Assembly: GCA_017642965.1 (NCBI GenBank) | Contig: JAEPOJ010000011.1 | Span: 1-64,000 of the forward strand | From: Phycisphaerales bacterium | GTDB lineage: Bacteria; Planctomycetota; Phycisphaerae; Phycisphaerales; UBA1924 | Reading direction: 5' to 3' | DNA: 64,000 bases | Shown here: positions 27,546-35,831 of the stretch, one piece after another | How the letters are laid out: each line of letters begins with the position of its first letter | Position numbering within the stretch: position 1 is the stretch's first letter | The notes under the pieces: model-generated | Seen by the model: only the letters and a program-made list of their open reading frames with translations | Told to the model about the DNA's origin: nothing | Database searches by the model: none | Made by a program: the position numbers and the translations under genes

Positions 27546-29330
27546 TTACTCGGTCGGTGTCTGCTCGAAAGCGAACTTGATCGTCGCCTTCGCGTCCTTG
27601 AGAGCTTCGCGCGCTTCCTTCTCATTGCGGATGAGTCGCGAGCTCTTGAGCGCCCCGGTCGGGCGGTTCTTGTTGAGCTTGCCGATGACCCAGCCGTCAT
27701 TGAGCATGACCTCGAGCGTCTGCAGGTAGACCGAGATGTTCAGTCCGGCGGCGCCGCCGACCGACTTGCGATCGATCGCGTCGGAGATCATCTTGTAGAT
27801 TGTCTCGAAGTCCGACTCCTCCTTGAGGATATCGATCATCGTCTTCCACGCGCCGGTGCGAGGGAGGATCGACTCGCCCCGCTTGTAGCACGGGACCTTG
27901 ATGATCCGCCCATCACGCATCTCGGCCAGCTCGATTTCTTCCGCGTTCTTGAGGTTGAGCTTGAAGTCGTTGAGCTTCGTGATCTGGAACTTGCTCTCAC
28001 GCCCAGAGAATCGGGAGATCAGCTGCTTGGAGGAGCCGATGTCGAACGCGCCGAAGCCGGCGTTCTCGATATTCTGGTTCGTGAAGCCGCCCTGCGCGAG
28101 CCATCGCCACGCCTGGGAGGGGTTCAGGTTCAGCCCCGAGTCCTTGGCGATCTGCTTGCAGTACTCCTGCAGGTCCGTGAAACGCCCGTTCGCGGCGTAC
28201 CAGTACTCCGCGAAGCGGATGTGCTGGCGGATGTTCCGCCGCCCCTTCTCGTCGTACCACTGCTTGATCCATTCCTGATCCAGCTCGCCCCGATCGGACT
28301 CGAGGATGCAGTACGCGACCTCGCGGGCCGTGCCGTGCGCGAGGGTCATGCCCGCGGCCAGGATCGGGTCTGCGAAGCCGGCCGCCTCGCCGCAGATCCA
28401 CCAGTTCTCGCCGGCGAGCTGGTCCGCGAGATGCGACCAGTTCTTCGTGGTCAGCACGTTGCCACCCGTGTCCGAGTGCGCATCCTTGACCAGCTCGCGG
28501 ATCTCCGGCTGGTCTTTCACCGCCTTGAGGTACAGATCCTTGGGCGAGAGGCCCGACTTTTTGTAATACTCGCTCGGGCAGATCAGGCCCACGGACGCCC
28601 TCGAGGGCCCCAGCGGGATGAACCAGATCCAGCCGTAGGGCAGCGAGCGGACCTGCACGCGCGTGCCCCCCACGCCGATCTCGACGGCCCACTTGGCGTT
28701 ATCCCAGTAATCCCAGAAGGCGACGTTGCGTAGGTGCGTCGGGGCGTCGCTCTCGATGCCCAGCGCCTTGCGCAGGATCGCGGCATCGCCCGAGCCATCG
28801 ACATAGTGGCGGGCCTTGATCATTTCTCCGGACGCGAGGCGGAGCCCTTCGATCCGCTTGCCGTCCACGACGACCTCACGGACCATGGTCTCTTCGCGGA
28901 CCTCCGTGCCCATCTCCTCGGCGTGGCGAAGGAGAATCTCGTCGTAGCGGTCGCGCTCGACCTGGAACGCGGTGTGGCGCCGCTGGCCCTCGTACTTGGC
29001 TGGGCGCTCCTCGTCGACAAACTCCTCCGCCGGGAAGAAGTCGAAGTCCCACGCGTCCGCGTCCTTGCCCCAGGTGTACGACCCGCCCAGTTTCACGGGG
29101 AAGTTCGCCGCCTCGACCTTGTCCCAGACGCCCATCTCATGCAGGATGACGCTGATCCCGGGAAGCTGCGATTCGCCCACATGCTCACGCGGGAACTTGG
29201 ACTTCTCAAGGATGATGACCCTGAGATCGGGGTTGTATTTCTTCAGCAGGGTGGCGACGGTCGATCCGCTGGGTCCACCCCCAACAATGGCGACGTCGTA
29301 CTCGCTGCTGTGCTCGGGCTGACTGATCAT
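27546..29330 (-). CDS. Flavin-dependent halogenase-like oxidoreductase
   Basis: FAD-dependent enzyme of the tryptophan-halogenase superfamily. The dinucleotide fold AIVGGGPSGSTVATLLKKY starts at residue 14, and HVGESQLPG is the family's second flavin motif. Lys80 in NFPVKLGGSYTWG falls where halogenases hold the Lys that handles the hypohalous species (PrnA and RebH Lys79), and GWIWFIPLG is the usual WxWxIP-like signature. GEAAGFADPILAAGMTLAHG closes the FAD site. ATG at 29330 is preferred over the frame opening at 29390. The chain (594 residues) is longer than PrnA, with about 100 extra C-terminal residues. Substrate unknown; no peptide-synthetase or polyketide gene is adjacent, though a type III synthase lies 5 kb away. 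Confidence 0.8.
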   Translation of the reverse strand: MISQPEHSSEYDVAIVGGGPSGSTVATLLKKYNPDLRVIILEKSKFPREHVGESQLPGISVILHEMGVWDKVEAANFPVKLGGSYTWGKDADAWDFDFFPAEEFVDEERPAKYEGQRRHTAFQVERDRYDEILLRHAEEMGTEVREETMVREVVVDGKRIEGLRLASGEMIKARHYVDGSGDAAILRKALGIESDAPTHLRNVAFWDYWDNAKWAVEIGVGGTRVQVRSLPYGWIWFIPLGPSRASVGLICPSEYYKKSGLSPKDLYLKAVKDQPEIRELVKDAHSDTGGNVLTTKNWSHLADQLAGENWWICGEAAGFADPILAAGMTLAHGTAREVAYCILESDRGELDQEWIKQWYDEKGRRNIRQHIRFAEYWYAANGRFTDLQEYCKQIAKDSGLNLNPSQAWRWLAQGGFTNQNIENAGFGAFDIGSSKQLISRFSGRESKFQITKLNDFKLNLKNAEEIELAEMRDGRIIKVPCYKRGESILPRTGAWKTMIDILKEESDFETIYKMISDAIDRKSVGGAAGLNISVYLQTLEVMLNDGWVIGKLNKNRPTGALKSSRLIRNEKEAREALKDAKATIKFAFEQTPTE

Positions 29331-29457
29331 GCGCTCTTCTCCACAAACGGCTCTGAGGTAAGGATATGGGGGCGTTGCCGGCGCATACACGCTAGACTCA
29401 CAAGATACAACGGATCAATCGGCAAGCCAACCGCAACACACCACTCGGAGCACAAAG

Positions 29458-30231
29458 ATGCCCAATCGAACCCCTTTCGTCGGCGGGAACTGGAAAATGA
29501 ACACGGATGCTCGCACCGCCTCCGAACTGGCAAGCTCGCTGGCTTCGGGATTGGCAGGAACCGCTGGGGTCGACGTCGCCATCTTCCCCCCGTTCGTGTA
29601 CCTCCGCGAGATCGGATCCGGGATCGAAACGTCCGATATCATTCTCGGTGCCCAGGACGTCTACGACCAGCCCAACGGTGCCTTCACCGGCGAGATCTCG
29701 ATCGACATGCTCAAGGACTGCGGTGTCCGCAGCGTCCTGACCGGGCATTCCGAACGCCGCCACGTCATCGGCGAGTCCGACACGATCGTGAACAAAAAGA
29801 CCCGCGCGGTGCTCGATGCCGGCCTCCAGTGTGTCCTGTGCATCGGCGAGACGCTGGATCAGCGCGAATCCGGGAAGACGGATGCCATCAACGAGCACCA
29901 GACCCGGGCCGGGCTCGAGGGCGTCTCAAAGGAACAACTCGCCAACGTCGTTATCGCGTACGAGCCTGTCTGGGCGATCGGCACGGGCAAGACCGCGACC
30001 CCCGGCGACGCCCAGGATGCGCACGCGAACATCCGTGAACTGATCGCGAATATGTACGATCAGGAAGCCGCGGACGCGATTCGGATCATATACGGGGGCT
30101 CGATGAAGCCCGGGAACGCCGAAGAACTGATGTCAATGGCGGACATCGACGGCGGCCTGGTCGGCGGCGCGTCGCTCAATGCTGAGGACTTCCTGAGCAT
30201 CATCCGTGCCGGGGCACCGCAGGGCGTCTGA
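29458..30231 (+). CDS. tpiA: Triosephosphate isomerase
   Basis: Glycolytic enzyme that interconverts dihydroxyacetone phosphate and glyceraldehyde 3-phosphate in the cytoplasm. All catalytic landmarks are present: GGNWKMN with Asn11 and Lys13, LTGHSERR with His97, AYEPVWAIGTGK with Glu169 as the base, and the phosphate-binding IIYGGSMKPGNAEEL. Its length (257 residues) is standard. The start at 29458 follows CGGAGCAC. secG follows 108 bases downstream on the same strand, an arrangement also seen in other bacteria, and yicC follows that. Confidence 0.98.
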   Translation: MPNRTPFVGGNWKMNTDARTASELASSLASGLAGTAGVDVAIFPPFVYLREIGSGIETSDIILGAQDVYDQPNGAFTGEISIDMLKDCGVRSVLTGHSERRHVIGESDTIVNKKTRAVLDAGLQCVLCIGETLDQRESGKTDAINEHQTRAGLEGVSKEQLANVVIAYEPVWAIGTGKTATPGDAQDAHANIRELIANMYDQEAADAIRIIYGGSMKPGNAEELMSMADIDGGLVGGASLNAEDFLSIIRAGAPQGV

Positions 30232-30339
30232 TCACCCCGCTGCGCTGAAGCAACTTGAATGAGCGCCTAGACTTGCCCCTGCCCCGTCACGGCTCGCCTG
30301 AGCCGGGGGCGATGCTGATTTGAACCCCGGGAGCCGATC

Positions 30340-30900
30340 GTGGACCTGAGTTTGCTAACCCATACCACACTCGCCCAGAGCACCCCAACACTCGCGATGA
30401 GCTGGAGCCCCGTCGTCACGAACATCCTCGTGGGCGTGTTCCTTATCGTTTCGATCGCGATGATCCTGCTGGTGCTCATCCAACGCCCCCAGGGCGGCGG
30501 GCTGAGCGGTGCCTTCGGCGCTGGCGGCGGGGGCGGCGGCGGCGCAGGGCAGACCGCGTTCGGCACGAAGACCGGCGACGTGCTCACCGGCGCCACGATC
30601 ACGATCTTTGTTCTCTTCCTGATCACCGCGATCGTGCTGAACTTCGCGACACGCCCCGCGGACCCCAGCGACAACGTCCCGACACTCACAACCCCGGCCG
30701 GTGAAACAGAGCTGGATGATGGCGAAGCAATCGAGACCATGCCGATCGATGATGCCGAGCAGGCCATCGATGATGTGATGGACACCGAGACCAGCCTTGA
30801 GGGCGACGTCGAAGACAACACGGGCGAGCCGGCGGCCTCGGACGAGCCGCCGACCGGCAGCGAGCCGGGCACGGACGAACCCACCGCGGACGAAGACTGA
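30340..30900 (+). CDS. secG: Preprotein translocase subunit SecG
   Basis: Small membrane subunit of the SecYEG channel that aids SecA-driven export. GTG at 30340 has GGGAG nine bases upstream. Two membrane helices (VTNILVGVFLIVSIAMILLV and LTGATITIFVLFLITAIVL) flank the conserved loop IQRPQGGGLSGAFG, here followed by an unusually long run of glycines, then GQTAFGTKTGDVLTG. The C-terminal 75 residues are highly acidic (Asp, Glu, Thr, Pro) and absent from typical 75-110 residue SecG proteins. Such tails occur in some planctomycetes; their function is unknown. It sits between tpiA and yicC. Confidence 0.93.
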   Translation: MDLSLLTHTTLAQSTPTLAMSWSPVVTNILVGVFLIVSIAMILLVLIQRPQGGGLSGAFGAGGGGGGGAGQTAFGTKTGDVLTGATITIFVLFLITAIVLNFATRPADPSDNVPTLTTPAGETELDDGEAIETMPIDDAEQAIDDVMDTETSLEGDVEDNTGEPAASDEPPTGSEPGTDEPTADED

Positions 30901-30926
30901 GCCGAGCACGCACAGGAGCAGCACCC

Positions 30927-31811
30927 TTGATCCGAAGCATGACCGGCTTTGGCGACGCCTCCAGCAATGACACCAGCTCGGTGTACACGGTTGAAGTGCG
31001 CAGCGTCAATAACAAGTTCCTCAAGATCGGCACCCGGATCCCCGAGCGGCTCGCTTCGCTCGAACCCGAGATCGAGCAGGTCGTCCGCGCCACCGTCTCC
31101 CGCGGTTCGGTGACCGTGACCGTCTCGTGCACCGACACGGACGAGGGAGCCGCGCAGGACGTCAACAGCGCCGCCCTCCGCAAGTACGCCGAGCAGGTCG
31201 CCAGCGCTACGGGAGTCCCGATCGAGCAGGTCAACGTGAGCAGCCTGGTCATGCTGCCGGGCGTGCTTTGCCCGCCGAGCGACGGTGAATCTCGCCTGCA
31301 GCGTGCACGAGAGGGGATCATCCCCCTCGTCAAGCTCTCTCTGGAGCACCTGATCGCGATGCGCACCCGCGAGGGCGTGGCCCTGCACGACGATCTGATC
31401 CAGCACCTCGATTTCATCGCCGAGCGACTCGATCAGATCAAGGACATCGCGCCGGGCGTTGTGACCGAATACGAGCGCCGCCTCAAGGACCGCATGGACT
31501 CGCTGATCAAGGACGCTGGCGCAGACGTCGATCAGGGCGACCTCATCCGAGAGATTGCGGTGTACGCGGAGAAGACCGACATCGCCGAGGAGATCTCGCG
31601 TCTGGGCGAGCACCTGATCCACTTCCGCGATCTGCTGTCGGACGACTCAGGGCGACCGATCGGGCGCACGATGGACTTCCTGGCCCAGGAACTGCTCCGT
31701 GAGGCCAACACCATCGCGAGCAAGAGCCCGGACGCGAAGATGAGCCGATTGATCGTGGAGATCAAGGGTGCCATCGACCGCATCAAGGAACAGGTCCAGA
31801 ACGTCGAGTGA
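30927..31811 (+). CDS. yicC: YicC family endoribonuclease
   Basis: Member of the YicC/YloC family; the E. coli protein is a ribonuclease linked to small-RNA turnover. The TTG start at 30927 has CAGGAG upstream and begins MIRSMTGFGDASS, the family's invariant N-terminus. VEVRSVNNKFLKIGTRIPER follows, and the C-terminal half contains RLKDRMDSLIKDAGADVDQG, EEISRLGEHLIHF and the closing GRTMDFLAQELLREANTIAS-KSPDAKMSRLIVEIKGAIDR. The length (294) fits. It lies 26 bases after secG, so the two are probably cotranscribed. Confidence 0.95.
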   Translation: MIRSMTGFGDASSNDTSSVYTVEVRSVNNKFLKIGTRIPERLASLEPEIEQVVRATVSRGSVTVTVSCTDTDEGAAQDVNSAALRKYAEQVASATGVPIEQVNVSSLVMLPGVLCPPSDGESRLQRAREGIIPLVKLSLEHLIAMRTREGVALHDDLIQHLDFIAERLDQIKDIAPGVVTEYERRLKDRMDSLIKDAGADVDQGDLIREIAVYAEKTDIAEEISRLGEHLIHFRDLLSDDSGRPIGRTMDFLAQELLREANTIASKSPDAKMSRLIVEIKGAIDRIKEQVQNVE

Positions 31812-31846
31812 GCGCACCGCGTTCGCAAACCGCCACGAGGTGATCC

Positions 31847-32839
31847 GTGCCCCCGACACGCCAGCAGCTGAGCCAGCGTGAGATCGACGGCGTGCTCAAG
31901 CACTACCGCGTGGGCGCTGTCCGCAACATCCGCGAGCTCCCCGAGGGATCGCTCTACTCGCCGAAGGTTGTGCTGGACACCGAACGCGGCCCGCTGCTGC
32001 TCAAGCGCCGCGCACGCGGGCTCGACATGCCGGCCCTCGTCGCGTTTGGTCACGAGGTGCTGCTGGGCTGCCAGGCGCAGGGGCTGTGCGTCCCGCCGCT
32101 GATCGGCACCGAGGGCGAGAACGCCTCCTTTGTGCAGTTCTCCGATCATGTGTACGAGCTCTTCGTCTTCATTGAGGGGCAGCGATTTGACCAGTCGAAC
32201 CCGAACCACGCCTACACAATGGGGGCGCTGCTCCACGAAACGCACACCGCGATGGATCGGGTCAAGGCCACCTTCCCCCCGGCGACCGAGCCAGAGACGA
32301 TCGATCTGAGCCGGCTGCAGTCGCTCAAAACCATCGAGCACCTGCTGCCTCCGAAGCTGTCCGAGGATCTCCCTCGCATGCTCGGGTACGCGCACGAGCT
32401 GGCGCAGGCCAACGCGGTGCGGGTCGGCATCGTGCACGGCGACTGGCACCCCGGCAACATGATTTACGTGGGCGACACGCTCGTCGCCGTCTGCGATTTC
32501 GACAACACCCGGGTCGGTTCCCGACTACGTGAGCTGGCCCAATCGCTCGTCCATGTCTCGATGATTACCCCCAAGGCGGGTCAGAGCGGCATGGACGTTC
32601 CTGCCGAGGCGGACGTTGTGCGACTCGGCGCGTTCTGGAACGGCTACCGGGAGGGCGGCGGAACGGCGCAGGCACGCACAGTCATCGGGCTGATGCCCGG
32701 GGTGATGATCGACGAAGCGCTGGCATCGCTGGGCCCCAACCCAAGCGAGCAACACGGCGCCATGCTCAACGCCGTCTGGCGAAAGGCCGCGTGGATCGAT
32801 CAGAATCAGACCCGCATGATCGAGCGTCTGAACGCCTGA
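31847..32839 (+). CDS. Aminoglycoside phosphotransferase-fold kinase
   Basis: Predicted small-molecule kinase of the APH/choline kinase/CotS superfamily. GTG at 31847 is preceded by ACGAGGTGA. The N lobe has VVLDTERGPLLLKRRARG with a plausible ATP-binding Lys. The catalytic loop is GIVHGDWHPGNMIY, with the Brenner HGDxxxxN pattern, and the metal-binding motif is CDFDNTRVGSRLRELAQSL. EGQRFDQSNPNHAYTMGALL is family-like. Resistance enzymes, homoserine kinase type II and spore-coat CotS share this fold, so the substrate cannot be named. It follows yicC by 35 bases. Confidence 0.82.
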   Translation: MPPTRQQLSQREIDGVLKHYRVGAVRNIRELPEGSLYSPKVVLDTERGPLLLKRRARGLDMPALVAFGHEVLLGCQAQGLCVPPLIGTEGENASFVQFSDHVYELFVFIEGQRFDQSNPNHAYTMGALLHETHTAMDRVKATFPPATEPETIDLSRLQSLKTIEHLLPPKLSEDLPRMLGYAHELAQANAVRVGIVHGDWHPGNMIYVGDTLVAVCDFDNTRVGSRLRELAQSLVHVSMITPKAGQSGMDVPAEADVVRLGAFWNGYREGGGTAQARTVIGLMPGVMIDEALASLGPNPSEQHGAMLNAVWRKAAWIDQNQTRMIERLNA

Positions 32840-32897
32840 GAGGCGTTGCTGCGGCCTATAGCATGCTCCGTGCGTGGTTCCCATAGAATCATCCGCG

Positions 32898-33593
32898 ATG
32901 CCCTTGCCGCGCAACCGACAACCCGAGCTGATGGATGACCCGGGTATATCCAGATCAGACCACGTCCGTGCGCTGCGTGGGCTCGCTCGCCTCAACCGCG
33001 TCTCGCGGATCGAGCGTACCGTTTACCGCGCGCTCAAGCCCTTCCTTGGACAGGAGCCGCTGAGCGTGCTCGACGTCGCCGCGGGCTCGGGCGACCTTAT
33101 CGCCTCGCTCGCGGAGCGAACAAACAATCACAACATCCGCTTCACTGGCTGCGATATCAGCCCCACGGCCTGTGAGCAGATGCGTGCGGGTTTCGAACAA
33201 CTCGGCAAGCCGACTTCTGACCGCCTGTCTGTTGCCCGATGCGATGCGCTCAGCGATCTGCTCCCGGGGGGCCACGACATCGTGATGTGCCACCTCTTCC
33301 TTCATCACCTCAGCGAGCCCGACATCGTGCGTCTGCTCGGCAGCATGCGCGAGGCGGCGGGCAGGGCCGTCATCATCACGGACCTTCGCCGCACACGGCG
33401 CGGCTACGCCCTGGCCCTGCTCGCTTCGCGGTTGCTGACGCGGAGCCGCATCGTGCATACCGATGCGCTGCGCTCTGTCCAAGGTGCGCTCACGAACAAC
33501 GAGCTTCGGGATCTGGCAATCGAGGCCGGCTACAAGGATCCGTGCATCCGCAACGCGTGGCCCCAGCGAATGCTGCTGGTATGGGAGGCATGA
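32898..33593 (+). CDS. Class I SAM-dependent methyltransferase of a type III PKS operon
   Basis: Predicted O- or C-methyltransferase. ATG at 32898 opens MPLPRNRQPELMDDPGISRS. The SAM-binding Gly-rich motif I is LDVAAGSGDLIASLAER. The acidic end of strand 2 is FTGCDISP, and HDIVMCHLFLHHLSEPDIVR marks motif IV. The next gene begins on its stop (ATGA), and a type III polyketide synthase follows. This three-gene order (methyltransferase, flavoprotein, PKS) is known from bacterial alkylpyrone and alkylresorcinol clusters, so the substrate is probably a polyketide phenol, quinone or pyrone. That is inference from neighbours. Confidence 0.85.
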   Translation: MPLPRNRQPELMDDPGISRSDHVRALRGLARLNRVSRIERTVYRALKPFLGQEPLSVLDVAAGSGDLIASLAERTNNHNIRFTGCDISPTACEQMRAGFEQLGKPTSDRLSVARCDALSDLLPGGHDIVMCHLFLHHLSEPDIVRLLGSMREAAGRAVIITDLRRTRRGYALALLASRLLTRSRIVHTDALRSVQGALTNNELRDLAIEAGYKDPCIRNAWPQRMLLVWEA

Positions 33594-33595
33594 GT

Positions 33596-34729
33596 ATGCG
33601 ATCAGCCGAGGTCATCGTCATCGGGGCCGGCCCCGCCGGGGCGATGGCCGCATGCCTGCTCGCCCGCGCAGGCGTCGATGTCCTTCTGACCGATCGCGCC
33701 CCATTCCCCAGACCGAAGCTCTGCGGCGGCTGCCTCGCACACGCAGGCTACGAATTGCTCGAAGTGAACGGGCTTCACAGCATCCCGTCAGTATCGAACG
33801 CGTCGGGTATTGATTGCCTCAAACTCCACAGCGGGGCACGCTGGCTCTTGCTGCCCGTGCCACCCTACCGCGTCATCGACCGCGGACAATTCGATCAGGA
33901 CCTCGTCCACGCCGCGACCAGCGCCGGCGCACGATTCTCGCCCGATACGCAGGCCCGTGTGCGGCCTGATCGGGGTGTCGAGCTCAGGCACGCCGATGGT
34001 CATCGCGAGACCATCACACCCCGCACGATCATCATCGCTGACGGCATCAAGGGCACGGCGCTCCGCGATCTCGATCGGTTCGCATGGCGCACGAAACCCA
34101 ACGCGCACGTCGGCATCGGGGCGATTGCCAGCGCGTTCCCACGCTGCTGTGATCCATATGCCATCAGCATGCACCACTTCAGCGGCGGCTACGCGGGCGT
34201 CGCGCCGCTCAGCGATGGGCGGGCCATCATCGCCGGCGCGATCAACCCTTCGTGGATCAGACGACAGCTCGACACAACCCCGATGAACGCGCTGCTCCGC
34301 GGGATCGGTATTGAGTTTGACCAGCCCACAACGCTTACAACGAACCCCGGCGCTCCCGGGCTCACCCGCCGGCGCGGCGCCATCGAGGATGACGCCCAGG
34401 TCTTTCTGATCGGCGATGCCACAGGATACATTGAGCCGTTTACCGGCGAGGGCATGACCTGGGCGATGACCGATGCGTGCCTGATCGTCGAGCACGCGCT
34501 CGCGGCGATGAGTGGCTCGTATCGCACCGGTGCGTGGGCCAGCCAGCACGCACAACTCAACCGGCGACGGAAGCTCCTCTGCCACGCGACCGCCCGCCTG
34601 CTCCGCTCGTCCGGCCTGACCAACGCCATCATCTCCGCGGGCTCCCGGTCACGGGCACTCTCCGCGGGGCTCTCGCGCGCTGTTGACCTGATGCAGCGGC
34701 AGAACCTCCAACGAACGGGCATCGTATGA
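33596..34729 (+). CDS. FAD-dependent oxidoreductase (geranylgeranyl reductase/UbiH-like) of a PKS operon
   Basis: Flavoprotein monooxygenase or reductase. ATG at 33596 is preferred: GGGAGG ends seven bases before it, while the overlapping ATG at 33590 sits only one base from that site. The Rossmann motif VIVIGAGPAGAMAACLLARA binds FAD. CGGCLAHAGYELLE is like the geranylgeranyl-reductase family, and LIGDATGYIEPFTGEGMTWA is the second flavin contact. Its 377 residues fit the family. The gene overlaps both neighbours or nearly so: the methyltransferase stop upstream and the type III PKS start downstream (ATGA at 34726). Likely role: oxidising or reducing the polyketide product. Confidence 0.85.
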   Translation: MRSAEVIVIGAGPAGAMAACLLARAGVDVLLTDRAPFPRPKLCGGCLAHAGYELLEVNGLHSIPSVSNASGIDCLKLHSGARWLLLPVPPYRVIDRGQFDQDLVHAATSAGARFSPDTQARVRPDRGVELRHADGHRETITPRTIIIADGIKGTALRDLDRFAWRTKPNAHVGIGAIASAFPRCCDPYAISMHHFSGGYAGVAPLSDGRAIIAGAINPSWIRRQLDTTPMNALLRGIGIEFDQPTTLTTNPGAPGLTRRRGAIEDDAQVFLIGDATGYIEPFTGEGMTWAMTDACLIVEHALAAMSGSYRTGAWASQHAQLNRRRKLLCHATARLLRSSGLTNAIISAGSRSRALSAGLSRAVDLMQRQNLQRTGIV

Positions 34730-35793
34730 GCCGCGTCGCGTTGATCAGCATCGGGACCGCAACCCCCGAACACGATCTGGCGCAACCACGCGCCACGGAT
34801 GTCGCGATCTCGTTCAGCGCGGCTCCGGAGGACCACCGGGTCATCCGTGCCCTGTACCGCCGATCCGGCGTGCAGTCACGCGGCTCGGTCCTCGCCGACG
34901 GGAGCGGTATGATCGATCTCTATCGCCCAGACAGCGACCCGCCTACCACCGCTCGTCGTATGCGACTCTACGAGCACCATGCCTGCGATCTCGCCGAGCG
35001 TGCCTGCCGGCAAGCGATCGATCGCGCATCAACGCCGCCCGGTTCGATCACGCATCTGATCACCGTCTCATGCACGGGCTTTTCTGCTCCGGGCGTCGAC
35101 CTTGAACTCATCCACCGCATCGGGCTGCCCCCCACCACGCGCCGCACGCACATCGGCTTCATGGGCTGTCACGCGGCCATCAACGCGCTGGCGACCGCAA
35201 AGGCCTACGCGGCCAGCGACCCAAGCGCACGGGTGCTCGTCTGCTGCGTCGAGCTGTGCAGCCTGCACTTCGACCACACCCCCGATGCCCAGGGTCACGT
35301 CGCCAACGCACTGTTCGCGGACGGTGCGGGGGCCGCGATCGTGGGAATGTCGGAGAGCGAGCCGGTTGAAATCCGCAGCACCGGGGCGGTGGTCATCCCC
35401 GACACCGCTGACATGATGAGCTGGCACATCGGCGACCACGGATTCCGCATGCGCCTCTCGCCCGCGGTCCCGGCGACGCTCGCCAAGCACATCCCGCCGT
35501 GGCTGGATCGCTGGCTGGGCGAATCGGGCTATGCCCGCCTCGACATCGGGTCCTGGGCCATCCACCCGGGCGGGCCGCGCGTTCTCAGCGCCCTCTCCGA
35601 TGCCCTTGCGCTCGACCCGGACGCACTCGCGATCTCCCGATCGGTCCTGTCCGATCATGGCAACATGTCCTCGGCCACGCTGCTGTTCATCCTGCAGCGC
35701 CTGCTCAACGATCAAGTTCCGATGCCCCTGCTCGCTGCCGCGTTCGGCCCGGGGCTGGCGGGTGAGGCGCTGCTGCTTCATGCTGGCACATGA
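34726..35793 (+). CDS. Type III polyketide synthase (chalcone/stilbene synthase family)
   Basis: Homodimeric ketosynthase that extends an acyl-CoA starter with malonyl-CoA and cyclises the chain. The catalytic triad is complete: Cys148 in GFMGCHAAINAL, His280 in WAIHPGGPRVL and Asn313 in DHGNMSSATLL. TVSCTGFSAPGVDLELIHRI is also characteristic. At 355 residues it is a normal type III enzyme. It is the last of three translationally coupled genes. Bacterial relatives with this context make alkylresorcinols or alkylpyrones from fatty acyl starters, so a membrane phenolic lipid is the best guess. Starter size and product cannot be read from the sequence here. Confidence 0.93.
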   Translation: MSRVALISIGTATPEHDLAQPRATDVAISFSAAPEDHRVIRALYRRSGVQSRGSVLADGSGMIDLYRPDSDPPTTARRMRLYEHHACDLAERACRQAIDRASTPPGSITHLITVSCTGFSAPGVDLELIHRIGLPPTTRRTHIGFMGCHAAINALATAKAYAASDPSARVLVCCVELCSLHFDHTPDAQGHVANALFADGAGAAIVGMSESEPVEIRSTGAVVIPDTADMMSWHIGDHGFRMRLSPAVPATLAKHIPPWLDRWLGESGYARLDIGSWAIHPGGPRVLSALSDALALDPDALAISRSVLSDHGNMSSATLLFILQRLLNDQVPMPLLAAAFGPGLAGEALLLHAGT

Positions 35794-35831
35794 TGTGAAC
35801 CCGTTCAGCTTGAATACGGTATAGTCCAGTG

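Noticed and set aside
30232-30339. tRNA or tmRNA near secG, prompted by the hairpin CGGCTC-GCCT-GAGCCG.
   Set aside because: No acceptor, T or anticodon arms can be built around it. It is an isolated hairpin between tpiA and secG, perhaps a weak terminator without a T-run.
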